Shown one piece after another: positions 1 to 8,004 of a stretch of 64,000 nucleotides of DNA. This stretch comes from Paenibacillus sp. Root444D2 (GTDB taxonomy: Bacteria > Bacillota > Bacilli > Paenibacillales > NBRC-103111). The stretch's first letter is position 1; each line of letters starts with the position of its first letter. The position numbers and the translations under genes are program-made. Location of the stretch: positions 1-64,000 of the forward strand of contig NZ_LMEO01000011.1 in assembly GCF_001426375.1 (NCBI RefSeq), given 5' to 3'. The notes under the pieces were generated by a model that was given only the letters and a program-made list of their open reading frames with translations, did no database searches and was not told where the DNA came from.

Positions 1-99
1 ATGCTCATGATTGAAGAACATCGGAAAGCCGTATGAGGGAAAACTTCATGTACGGTTTGATGAGGAGGGGCTGAATATTCAGCCCTTTACTCTAGTTAC
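1..99 (+). mobile_element. 3' end of a group II intron (domains V and VI)
   Basis: The first bases fold like the catalytic end of a group II intron. Positions about 25-58 form a domain V hairpin: an AGC triad near the base, an AGCCGTA/TACGGTT stem and a GGAAAA-like tip. Positions 68-85 contain the self-complementary GGGCTGAATATTCAGCCC, suiting domain VI, with A89 as a possible branch-point adenosine. Introns of this kind end in AY, so the 3' boundary is near position 99 (AC), possibly 101. The body and reverse transcriptase would lie upstream, outside the window. Domain V is the strong evidence; the exact end is inferred. Confidence 0.8.
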
Positions 100-182
100 A
101 TAATGGCAATTGTACAAGTAAACTGGTAAAAATCCATAGTATGAATCGTATATTCATAATCCGTATAAAGGAGAGGATAAAT

Positions 183-1398
183 ATGGCTTGTGGCGCGCAA
201 GCTTTGGGGGTTTGCTCTGAGGCAGAAGGAAATAGTACCGTTGCGAGTGGAGATTATTCTCACGCGGAAGGCTTGGGTACGTTGGCGAGTTCTCTTGCTT
301 CTCATGCGGAGGGATATGTAACCCAAGCGTCGGGTCCTGCTTCTCACTCAGAAGGCAGTGGTGCTACGGCTCTTGGTGTATACTCACATGCAGAAGGTCA
401 GTCAACAAGTGCTGAAGATTTGGCGGCTCATGCAGAAGGTTTTTTGACCCGAGCGCAGAGTTTTGCTTCTCATGCCGAAGGCAGTGGTGCCCGTGCAATT
501 GGACTTCATTCACATGCTGAAGGGCAGCTCACTAGAGCCGATGGCATTAATGCCCATGCAGAAGGAGAGTTGACGCATAGCTAGCGGTCAAAACTCCCAT
601 GCGGAAGGTGCATTGACAACCGCGAGTGGCTTCACTTCCCATACCGAGGGTGTTAACACATTGGCGAATAGTTTTTTTTCTCATGCGGAAGGACAAGGAA
701 CTTCAACGAACAATTTGGAAGGTGTGCACATCATGGGGCAATTTGGTGCCGCGAATGAGCTGACCTATTCTTGGTACTTAGCCAACGGGACAAGCAGCGA
801 GGCACCTGGATTAGCTGCAAAAATATTAAGCAATGGCAATGTTAAAATAGACGGGACGGTAAGCAGTCCAGCAGCAGATTACGCGGAGATGTTCGAGACT
901 ACAGACGGTAACCCTATTGAACCTGGCTTTTTCGTCGCTTTGGAAGAGGACAAAGTTCGCATAGCTGATCCCACGGATCGCTATGTAATAGGGATTACAA
1001 GTGCGAAGCCAGCTTTTCTCTCGAACAGCGGGGAGATGCGCTGGAATGAGAAGTATCTGACGGATGAGTGGGGAAGAACCCTATACCATGAAGTGAGCGT
1101 GCCGGCCTTGACAGATGCTCAAGGGGAAATCGTCATACCCGAACGAAATGATCGACAACCGATGTTAAATCCGGAATGGGACCCTGCACAAGTCTATATC
1201 CCTAGGGCAGAGAGACCCGAATGGGTAGCCGTAGGGATGCTCGGTAAACTACTGATACGGGATGATGGTTCCTGCCAAGCGGGCGGACTTTGCGGTCCAA
1301 ACGAGAGTGGAGTGGCTACAGCATCTGATCATGGTTTTTATGTGTTAAAAAGAACCCGTCCTAATCAGATTCTAGTACTCATGGGGAAATCGTATTAA
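183..1398 (+). pseudogene. HAEG-repeat protein with C-terminal peptidase G2 domain, frameshifted
   Basis: The first ~190 residues are a run of roughly 14-residue units of the form SHAEGxxTxAxG, resembling Hep/Hag repeats of YadA-type head domains. The last ~220 residues (from about GQFGAANEL) resemble the peptidase G2 IMC self-cleaving domain found in Bacillus phage and surface proteins. The start at 183 has AAAGGAGAGG seven bases upstream, better than an in-frame ATG at 141. One extra A at 579 (ACG CAT A GCT AGC) shifts the frame and stops translation at 584; removing it restores an unbroken repeat into the downstream frame. Probably a self-processing trimeric fibre or spore/phage surface protein. 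The frameshift is either real decay or a base error. Confidence 0.8.
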
Positions 1399-1422
1399 GA
1401 CACGTGATAGATGTAAAGAGAG

Positions 1423-2043
1423 TCAATACGTCTTCCTCCAAAGATTGAACCACCCCACGCTGCAGATCACACACATGGCGGTGATGGCCATTAAATCGAA
1501 CCATTCTTCTTGCAGCAAATGCAGGATGTTTGGTTCTTTTTTTAACTGAAGGACAGCTAACTGAGCTAATAAGCCAGCGATGGCAACTTCAATCCAAGGC
1601 ATTCTTGCAATGAATTCTTCCATTTTGGAGGAAAATATAAAGATGAGACATAAAGCCGGCAATACACCTATTACAATGGATAATAGGTTATCTGATAGCC
1701 TTGCTGTCAGCAAGATACTATCAATACTCATGATCAAATCTAAGGTTACAACACTGCTGAAGATGAGCAGATAGGTTAAGTGTCTTCTCATCATTTTCTT
1801 AGGCATGACCATCCGAATGGCGAAGAAGAACATAATGAGGGCTGTTGCAACATTGATGTATGGCACATCTGACATCGATTGCACACAGGCAATGTATAGA
1901 ATTCGAAACAAGCAGAGGAGCATAAAAAGATAAAATTTCATTTTACTGCTGAGATTATATTTATGAAGGGTAAGTTGGATCATAATCGCGTTATCGATAT
2001 TCGTGAATAAATTATACATGAAAATAATGAACCAATCCTGCAT
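1423..2043 (-). CDS. TerC/YjbE-family integral membrane protein
   Basis: A 206-residue hydrophobic protein with about seven membrane segments. It carries the two acidic signatures of the TerC family: NIDNAIMI at residues 15-22 (usual GADNA) and DLIMSIDSILL at about 102-112 (usual DxxxSxDN). TerC/YjbE proteins are associated with metal (Mn2+) export or metalation of secreted enzymes. The start at 2043 is preferred over an in-frame ATG at 2061 because AGAGGA sits nine bases before it. It is monocistronic and converges with the peptidase G2 gene. The second motif has Ser instead of Asn, so the family is fairly sure but the substrate is not. Confidence 0.75.
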   Translation of the reverse strand: MQDWFIIFMYNLFTNIDNAIMIQLTLHKYNLSSKMKFYLFMLLCLFRILYIACVQSMSDVPYINVATALIMFFFAIRMVMPKKMMRRHLTYLLIFSSVVTLDLIMSIDSILLTARLSDNLLSIVIGVLPALCLIFIFSSKMEEFIARMPWIEVAIAGLLAQLAVLQLKKEPNILHLLQEEWFDLMAITAMCVICSVGWFNLWRKTY

Positions 2044-2154
2044 ATATGGTTGTCCTCTCATGTAAATAACTCATGCCTGTCCGTCGAAGCTAAGATCATT
2101 ATATGTGTCTACTACCTAAATAAACCCAATACTTCCAAAGAAGATGAAATGGCA

Positions 2155-2187
2155 AAGAACCCTCCTTTAGATAAGGAAAGGTTCTTA
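2155..2187 (-). terminator. Stem-loop terminator downstream of the NlpC/P60 gene
   Basis: AAGAACC and GGTTCTT arms with inner CCTT/AAGG pairs form a stem between the NlpC/P60 gene and the TerC-like gene. T-rich sequence flanks both sides weakly (GGTTCTTT on the minus strand, ATTTTAG on the plus strand), so it may work in either direction. Confidence 0.5.
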
Positions 2188-2211
2188 TTTTAGTAATTGC
2201 GTTCTAATAGC

Positions 2212-2925
2212 TTAGATTCTGCGGCCTGTGATGTAATGGCTTGTCCAATAAGAGCTATTGAAGTCGCCGACGACAACACCTTTGTTTGGTAAATTGTTAA
2301 TGAATTGACCATTACCTATGTAGATGCCCACATGGTTAATTTGACCTGGTGTACTTACACTGAAAAATACTAAATCACCCGGTTGGAGCTGATTGCGTGG
2401 AATGTAAGTGCCCAATTTGACTTGTGCCTTAGATCCCCAAGGAATTTGAATGCCATTTAGTTGAAATACATATTGCGTGAAGGAAGAACAATCTAAACGC
2501 AAACGCTGTTGATCCCTCGAACCAAATACATAATGGACCCGGCCTTTAAATGAGGAAGCTGAGCTGATAATTTTATTAGCTAAACTGCCGCCAGTAGCAG
2601 GTTTAGAAGGAGCCGGAGAAGGAGAAGGCTTATTTTCATGTACGGTTACATAAGCGCGTGAAACATAGCCCTGTTTACCATTGTAATCGACTAAAACCCA
2701 GTAGTCATTTGCTGCTTCAACAGGCAGTACAGTGCCTTGTTTAATAAGTCCCCAAACGGGTGCACTCGTACTCTGATCAGCTCGGAAGTTAACACCCTTA
2801 TTCACGGTTGCAGTTGCTACAGGAGCAGCAAAAGCACTAGTTGAAAAGCCACTAAACATGGAGAGCGCTAAGCCTAAAGATAATATTGTCTTTTTTCCAA
2901 GGTAGTTCTTATTCTTTTTTTGCAT
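2212..2925 (-). CDS. Secreted SH3 - NlpC/P60 cell-wall endopeptidase
   Basis: A 237-residue protein. Residues 1-33 are a Sec signal peptide ending AFA/AP. Residues ~36-97 are a bacterial SH3 wall-binding domain, 98-112 a Pro/Ser linker, and ~115-237 an NlpC/P60 domain. The nucleophile is C146 (LDCSSF), the base H198 (INHVGIYIG), and the third polar residue is N210 in FINN where many relatives have His; Asn is tolerated in the family. It should cut gamma-D-Glu-diamino acid bonds in peptidoglycan stem peptides outside the cell. GGAGG lies nine bases before the ATG. It stands alone with its own terminator. Confidence 0.88.
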   Translation of the reverse strand: MQKKNKNYLGKKTILSLGLALSMFSGFSTSAFAAPVATATVNKGVNFRADQSTSAPVWGLIKQGTVLPVEAANDYWVLVDYNGKQGYVSRAYVTVHENKPSPSPAPSKPATGGSLANKIISSASSFKGRVHYVFGSRDQQRLRLDCSSFTQYVFQLNGIQIPWGSKAQVKLGTYIPRNQLQPGDLVFFSVSTPGQINHVGIYIGNGQFINNLPNKGVVVGDFNSSYWTSHYITGRRI

Positions 2926-3093
2926 GAGTTAACTTCCTCCTTATGGTATTTAAGCTGAGCTGAATCTGGGACCTACAATCACTTTATCACAGTTGAAAAT
3001 CCCTAAATTTACCGAATAGAGGCGAAAACCATAACGTTCCTAGCATAATTCGCATTATTAGATTTTCGTTAGAATTTGATGAGCAATAATTCC

Positions 3094-3122
3094 TTGACAG
3101 GTAAATTTATCACTTCTTAACA
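3094..3122 (+). promoter_or_regulatory. Possible promoter for the yra-like operon
   Basis: TTGACA (3094-3099), a 17-base spacer and TTAACA (3117-3122) resemble a sigma-A promoter ahead of the coat operon. Coat genes normally use sporulation sigma factors, so this may be coincidental. The rest of the 290-base gap after the NlpC gene shows nothing else recognisable. Confidence 0.35.
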
Positions 3123-3215
3123 TTGAAAGCACTTTCGGCCCAATTGATTAATATGAGAGGTAATTTGATGAATAACCCCACATTTCAAGGACAAGATACC
3201 ATTGGAGGTGAGCCA

Positions 3216-3461
3216 ATGGTAAATCAACCAACTTTAGCAGCGCACGAGTCCCTGGAATTGCATGAAGCCCTTAATTTCAAAACACTTTGCGTGTTAAAAT
3301 CCAAGATGATGCAAGGCTTGGTTTTCGACCAAGAATTAAAAGCATTGATGCAGAAAGACGTGGAGCAATCCATGCAAGCCATAGCTGATCTGCAGACCGT
3401 TTATGCGAAAGCGCCATTCCAAGCCCCTATCCCCAATCGTCCGACACCCATTATAAATTGA
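3216..3461 (+). CDS. yraG: YraG-like spore coat protein
   Basis: An 81-residue protein with an acidic/His-rich start (AAHESLELHEAL) and one predicted helical region, ending in a Pro-rich tail. The start at 3216 is chosen because GGAGGTG lies six bases upstream and the length matches B. subtilis YraG (about 80 residues); upstream ATGs at 3123 and 3168 lack a comparable site. It shares the segment (L)HEALNFKTLCVLKSKMM with the later YraE-like protein (LHETLEVHEIAAFKTVCLTKSKTM), so the two are paralogues. It is first in a row with yraF-adhB-yraE-yraD, the B. subtilis order. The role in the spore coat is inferred from that synteny. Confidence 0.75.
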   Translation: MVNQPTLAAHESLELHEALNFKTLCVLKSKMMQGLVFDQELKALMQKDVEQSMQAIADLQTVYAKAPFQAPIPNRPTPIIN

Positions 3462-3473
3462 AGGTGATAATAG

Positions 3474-3845
3474 ATGAATGAAGACTATGATTATTTAGAT
3501 CCGAGTAACGCTCTCAATATGCCAGAGATGGCAGACATGACATTCGCTATGGACTTTCTTATCCGAGTTAAAGAAGGGGTCAGGAATACGGCGATTGCCT
3601 TAACGGAAACGGCGTCGGAAGGAGCAAGAGCGATCCTTCGCAACCAACTTCATCAAGGCATTGCTCTGCATCAAGAAGTATCCGATCTTATGATGAGGAA
3701 GAAATGGTTCCATCCTTATGAACTCAACGAACAATATAAATTAGATCAACTAGGTGCTATCAATGCCGTTCAAATGGCTCAAATGAAGTTGTTCCCAGAT
3801 GATACCTCGCGTAAAGGCATGTTTGATCGGACACCAGATCAATAA
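3474..3845 (+). CDS. yraF: CotF-family spore coat protein, YraF-like
   Basis: A 123-residue protein of the coat F (CotF) family, the same length as B. subtilis YraF. It has a helical, ferritin-like pattern: [22 protein letters not shown] followed by [24 protein letters not shown], ending near Gln/Leu-rich helices. The KKWFHPY/QGWYHPW-type motif is shared with the YraD-like paralogue downstream. It starts 12 bases after yraG with AAGGTGATA upstream. Coat F proteins sit in the inner coat of spores; that role is family knowledge and not visible here. Confidence 0.82.
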   Translation: MNEDYDYLDPSNALNMPEMADMTFAMDFLIRVKEGVRNTAIALTETASEGARAILRNQLHQGIALHQEVSDLMMRKKWFHPYELNEQYKLDQLGAINAVQMAQMKLFPDDTSRKGMFDRTPDQ

Positions 3846-3866
3846 CATTATTGGAGGAAATTAAGC

Positions 3867-5002
3867 ATGAAAGCTGTTACGTACCAGGGCCTCAAGAATG
3901 TCGTTGTGAAAGAAGTTCCCGATCCGAAGATTGAAAAAACCGACGATATGATCGTCCGAATGACGACTACGGCAATCTGTGGTTCCGACTTACATTTGAT
4001 TCACGGAATGATACCCAATTTACAGGAAGACTTTGTAATCGGACACGAACCTATGGGCATCGTGGAAGAAGTCGGTTCTGGCGTTACGAAGTTAAAGAAA
4101 GGCGATCGTGTCATTATTCCTTTCAATATTAGCTGCGGGGAATGTTTTTTCTGTAAAAATCAACTCGAAAGCCAGTGCGATAACTCGAACGAGAATGGGG
4201 ATATGGGTGCTTACTTCGGATATTCCGGCACAACAGGCGGGTATCCGGGTGGACAGGCTGAATATTTGCGGGTACCATTCGCGAACTTCACTCACTTCAA
4301 AATCCCAGAAGCTGCGAGCATCCGGATGAGACACTTTGCTTGATTGCGGATGCGATGACAACAGCTTACTGGAGTGTTGATAATGCTGGTGTAAAGGAAG
4401 GTGATACGGTTATCGTTCTCGGATGCGGACCTGTTGGGCTACTGACGCAAAAATGTAGTTGGTTCAAAGGAACAAAGCGAGTTATTGCCGTTGATTATCT
4501 CGATTACCGTTTAGAGCATGCGAAACGTACGAACAAGGTCGAAATCGTTAACTTTGAGCACGGTGAACATATCGGGAATTACTTGAAGGAAATTACGAAA
4601 GGTGGAGCAGATGTCGTCATCGATTGCACGGGAATGAGTGGGAAAATGACCCCACTGGAATCGATAGCATCTGGACTTAAGCTGCACGGCGGTGCGATGG
4701 GCGGTATTGTCATTGCTTCTCAGGCTGTACGTAAGGGTGGAACGATCCAGATTACGGGAGCGTATGGCGGACGGTACAATGCTTTTCCACTTGGCGACCT
4801 TTTCCAGAGAAATGTTAATATCCGTACTGGACAAGCACCCGTCATTCACTATATGCCGTTTATGTATGAGTTGATTGATACGGGCAAGGTTGATCCGAGC
4901 GATGTTATTACACACATCCTGCCGCTTAGCGAAGCCAAACATGGGTATGAAATATTTGATACCAGACAAGAAAATTGTATTAAAGTTGTTCTTAAACCGT
5001 AA
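3867..5002 (+). pseudogene. adhB: AdhB-like zinc-dependent alcohol/formaldehyde dehydrogenase, frameshifted
   Basis: Medium-chain dehydrogenase of about 378 residues, the size of B. subtilis AdhB, whose gene sits in the same place between yraF and yraE. Catalytic zinc ligands C38 and H60-E61 (CGSD, GHE), structural zinc cysteines C90, C93, C96 and C104, and a VIVLGCGPVGLL Rossmann motif in the second half are all present. One base is missing at 4322-4323: ATC CGG ATG reads correctly as ATC CCG GAT GAG if one C is added, joining AASIP to DETLCLIADAM. As written, the protein stops at 4343. Either a sporulation-linked dehydrogenase recently lost, or a base error; both halves look otherwise conserved. 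Confidence 0.85.
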
Positions 5003-5038
5003 TTGTGAATCTAGTTATTCGGAGGTGCATGTTAGAAG

Positions 5039-5233
5039 ATGCCATATGCTCTACACGAAACCCTTGAGGTCCATGAAATAGCAGCTTTCAAAACAGTCTG
5101 TTTAACCAAGTCGAAGACGATGAAGCTCTTAGTAACGGACCCGTCTTTGAAAGAAATTTTACTGCAAGACGTTGAGTTATCGACGCGGCAGCTTCAGGAG
5201 CTTGGGGCAATTCTAACCAAAGCGACCGTATAG
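5039..5233 (+). CDS. yraE: YraE-like spore coat protein
   Basis: A 64-residue protein, the size of B. subtilis YraE (65). It repeats the central part of the YraG-like protein: LHETLEVHEIAAFKTVCLTK, followed by a DPSLKEILLQDVELSTRQLQEL helix. GGAGGTG lies in front of the ATG at 5039. It directly precedes the YraD-like gene, 11 bases away. I infer a coat role from the operon. Confidence 0.75.
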   Translation: MPYALHETLEVHEIAAFKTVCLTKSKTMKLLVTDPSLKEILLQDVELSTRQLQELGAILTKATV

Positions 5234-5244
5234 GAGGTGAAAGC

Positions 5245-5544
5245 ATGAACACCATTCTTGAACATTTGACAGGAATGCATACGATGACCGATCAAGTGAT
5301 TGCGATGGACTTTCTAATTACTGCGAAGAGCGGGGTACGAAATTACGCGATGGCTGTAACGGAGGCGGGCACTCCAGAGATCAAGGCGACGCTCTCCAAG
5401 CAATTAGATGAAGCGATTGATACGCATGAGAAAATAGTGAAGTATATGATGGAACAAGGCTGGTATCATCCGTGGAACATCAAGGAGCAGATTCAATTCG
5501 ACTTGAAGAACATTGAGACGGCTTTGAATGCTCCGACGTTGTAA
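5245..5544 (+). CDS. yraD: CotF-family spore coat protein, YraD-like
   Basis: A 99-residue coat F family protein, the same length as B. subtilis YraD, and a paralogue of the YraF-like protein upstream (VIAMDFLITAKSGVRNYAMA against [20 protein letters not shown]). It ends the five-gene set. GGAGGTG lies seven bases before the ATG. A stem-loop with a T-rich tail follows it. Confidence 0.82.
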   Translation: MNTILEHLTGMHTMTDQVIAMDFLITAKSGVRNYAMAVTEAGTPEIKATLSKQLDEAIDTHEKIVKYMMEQGWYHPWNIKEQIQFDLKNIETALNAPTL

Positions 5545-5584
5545 AGATACGAATTTAATTCCCAGTAATATCAAATATTCGATT

Positions 5585-5620
5585 AAACCGGTAGCCTGAG
5601 GCTGCTGGTTATTTGTTTTG
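5585..5620 (+). terminator. Terminator of the yra-like operon
   Basis: AACCGGTAGCC and GGCTGCTGGTT pair (one mismatch, one G-T) around a TGA loop, followed by ATTTGTTTTG. Confidence 0.75.
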
Positions 5621-5715
5621 GTTAATCATCTGCAACATAATTTGACTGCTCAACGTTATGTAAGTAACTCAGAAAACGGGTTATACAAATACATACCCAA
5701 AGGAGAACAGTGCTG

Positions 5716-6621
5716 ATGAAAAAAATAGCCGCGTTAACGTTAACAACCTTATTGTGCAGTAGTTTGACATTCGGTTCAGCATTTGCTTTTTCTGATTTAG
5801 AGGAAGGACAAGCAGAATCCAGTCTGGCCTTAAAAGACCGCGGCGTCGTAAGCGGGATCGATCAGGAGCATTTTGTTCCGAAAGGAAAAATTAGCTATGC
5901 GCAAAGTGTGCAAATGATTGTAAAAGGCTTGGACCTGAACTTAGATTTAATGCGTTTCAAAAAACAGCCGGTAGCAACGGACATGTATGCGAACATCTCG
6001 AATGATGCCTGGTATGCGGACGCTTTTGTCATAGCCCATTATCACGGGTTGGAGATTCCTAAGGATGTGAACCCGAATGCGACGATTACTCGCGAACAAT
6101 TCGGGGACTTATTAGTTCGTGCCTTAGAAAAGAAAGGCAATTTCCCGCTGATCAAAATGTTCATCACGATCAAGGATGAGGATCAAATCACGATTGATTA
6201 TCAAGGCACTTTACAGAGACTGCTGCTTTATAAAATTACTAACCTTGATAAGGACGGTAAGTTTAATCCAAAAAGTGAGCTAACGCGTGGAGAAGCGGCT
6301 AATTGGCTCTATAACGCTATTCGCGTGATGGAAGCTAATACTCAAAAGCCTGCTCCTACAGAAGAAGTAGCGGTAAAGGTTGAGAAAGTAAATGATGATG
6401 TTAACAAGGTAACGCTGTCCAGAGGTGATAAACCTAACCCTGGCTACGGTATTGAAGTTAATGCAATCCAGTTTAACGAAGATGGTCAGGCTGTCATTAT
6501 GTATACACTGCTCGAGCCGAAACCTGACATGATGTATGCTCAGGTGATTACAGAAGCCAAAACTGTCACGTATATTTCGTCCAAGTATAAGGTAATAGCT
6601 GAACCAGCTGCTTCGAAATAA
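5716..6621 (+). CDS. Secreted S-layer-homology protein with PrcB-like C-terminal domain
   Basis: About 301 residues. A signal peptide (KKIAALTL...AFA) is followed by three SLH-like segments at roughly 25-85, 90-140 and 150-205, which normally anchor proteins to pyruvylated wall polymer. The C-terminal ~60 residues (NPGYGIEVNAIQF ... YISSKYKV) resemble the PrcB C-terminal domain, seen with extracellular proteases. An in-frame GTG at 5710 is possible, but AAAGGAGA is spaced ten bases from the ATG at 5716 and only four from the GTG, so 5716 is preferred. Single gene with its own strong terminator. The SLH call is firm; the PrcB link is likely. Confidence 0.82.
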   Translation: MKKIAALTLTTLLCSSLTFGSAFAFSDLEEGQAESSLALKDRGVVSGIDQEHFVPKGKISYAQSVQMIVKGLDLNLDLMRFKKQPVATDMYANISNDAWYADAFVIAHYHGLEIPKDVNPNATITREQFGDLLVRALEKKGNFPLIKMFITIKDEDQITIDYQGTLQRLLLYKITNLDKDGKFNPKSELTRGEAANWLYNAIRVMEANTQKPAPTEEVAVKVEKVNDDVNKVTLSRGDKPNPGYGIEVNAIQFNEDGQAVIMYTLLEPKPDMMYAQVITEAKTVTYISSKYKVIAEPAASK

Positions 6622-6640
6622 ATGTCTAGCTTTTAAATAA

Positions 6641-6681
6641 GTGCTGCGAACCTTTGAAGTAAAGGTGGCAGCATTTTTTTT
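6641..6681 (+). terminator. Rho-independent terminator after the SLH gene
   Basis: TGCTGC/GCAGCA and ACCTTT/AAAGGT form two stacked stem parts, followed by eight T. Confidence 0.9.
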
Positions 6682-6703
6682 GTGATTTAAGGTGACAAAC
6701 ATA

Positions 6704-6775
6704 TTGACAACATGTGAAGTGATGAACTATTCTGTAAGAAAGCGTTTGCCCCAAACATCAGGATAACGTTTGGCT
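6704..6775 (+). promoter_or_regulatory. Promoter and operator candidate of the lacI-type gene
   Basis: TTGACA (6704-6709), an 18-base spacer and TATTCT (6728-6733) form a plausible promoter. Downstream lie an inverted GTTTG-CCC-CAAAC and then GGATAACGTT (6761-6770). The last ten bases recur in the palindrome at 7878-7893 before the transporter, suggesting that the regulator binds both. Confidence 0.55.
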
Positions 6776-6815
6776 AATGATTGGATATAGGTTTAGATAG
6801 AAGGAGCTGTATGAA

Positions 6816-7862
6816 TTGCCTACTCTCAAAGATATTGCAGATTTAGTCGGAGTCTCCATTTCAACAGCCTCACGTGTAGTGAGAAATGATACCAGCAGGC
6901 ACATCAACCCGGAGACAAAGGCGAAAGTCTGGGAGGCTGTGCGTCAATTGAATTACACACCTAATGAATCGGCGCGACACCTTGTAAACAAACAAAAGGT
7001 AGAGAAAAAGCTGACGAAGCAAATTGGCTGCATCATTCAAACGGCTCGTTTGAACGACGATCACCCTTATTACTCTCCGATCATTACTGCGTTTACCAAG
7101 AAAATTTTGGAATCCGGCTATTCTCTGGGGTTCATGCATACCTCAGATGAGCTTAAAGATGAAGCGCTTCTGCATCGTTGCATACATGACATACAAGTCG
7201 ATGGCATTATAATCGTTGGTGAAGTAGGCCCCGAGATCGTTGACTATTTGCTAAAAGTGGAGGATCTGGCACTGATCGGCATTTGTACGAACGGTACGGA
7301 AATTACCATGGTTGATTACGACCGTATTCACGCCGCGAAGTCAGCTGTCGATCACCTCATTACACAAGGGCACCAATCGATTGGTTTTGTTGGCGGGCCA
7401 GGTCATACAAGTGAATTAAACAGTGAAGAGAGATTTCAGGGCTTTAAATTTGCCATGTATGACGCAGGTATTCCTTTAAATAAAGAATGGGTGATAGACA
7501 CCCGGTGGGAAATCGACCGCAGTTATGAGAGTATCATGGAGCGTTTGAAGCGTACAGATCTGGAACGACCTACGGCGATATTTTCGGCGAGTGACCAATT
7601 AGCGATTCCAGCTATGCGAGCTGTCATTGAAAACCAATTACGCATTCCAGAGGATATTGCTTTCATCTCGATGGATAATATTGATTTTGCCCAATATACA
7701 ACACCGCCGTTATCGTCTGTTCATGTACCAAAAGTCGAAATAGGCACAACTGCAGCTTCAACCTTGCTGGATATGCTGAATGGCGAGCAACCGCAGCTTT
7801 CCAAAGTGCTGCTTCCACATCGGCTTATTGTGAGACAATCTTCGGTATATACTAGAAACTAA
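6816..7862 (+). CDS. LacI-family transcriptional regulator of the adjacent sugar transporter
   Basis: A 348-residue LacI/GalR protein. The N-terminal helix-turn-helix (TLKDIADLVGVSISTASRVVRN) is at residues 3-24 with the hinge near 45-57, and a periplasmic-binding-protein-like sensor domain fills 60-345 (GFVGGPGH, SASDQLAIPA, FISMDNIDFAQYTTPPLSSV). The start is a TTG at 6816: it has AAGGAG nine bases upstream and gives the canonical N-terminus, and no ATG fits in frame. It precedes the ABC importer genes on the same strand, so it most likely represses them until the sugar is present. The ligand cannot be read from the sequence. Confidence 0.9.
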   Translation: MPTLKDIADLVGVSISTASRVVRNDTSRHINPETKAKVWEAVRQLNYTPNESARHLVNKQKVEKKLTKQIGCIIQTARLNDDHPYYSPIITAFTKKILESGYSLGFMHTSDELKDEALLHRCIHDIQVDGIIIVGEVGPEIVDYLLKVEDLALIGICTNGTEITMVDYDRIHAAKSAVDHLITQGHQSIGFVGGPGHTSELNSEERFQGFKFAMYDAGIPLNKEWVIDTRWEIDRSYESIMERLKRTDLERPTAIFSASDQLAIPAMRAVIENQLRIPEDIAFISMDNIDFAQYTTPPLSSVHVPKVEIGTTAASTLLDMLNGEQPQLSKVLLPHRLIVRQSSVYTRN

Positions 7863-7877
7863 TTTTTTTTGGTCCCT

Positions 7878-7893
7878 TGGATAACGTTGTCCA
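7878..7893 (+). promoter_or_regulatory. LacI-type operator candidate before the sugar transporter
   Basis: TGGATAACGTTGTCCA is a 16-base palindrome with one mismatch pair and a central AACGTT, as expected for LacI-family operators (central CG). GGATAACGTT also occurs before the regulator gene at 6761. Confidence 0.65.
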
Positions 7894-8004
7894 GTGTTTG
7901 GCGCCAATTATATTGAACAAATTGAAGGGGGGTGAAATAGGTTTTCGGCGTATGTCATATTTGCATTTTCGATCATAAAAAATGAAAAAAAGGGTGATAG
8001 CGAA

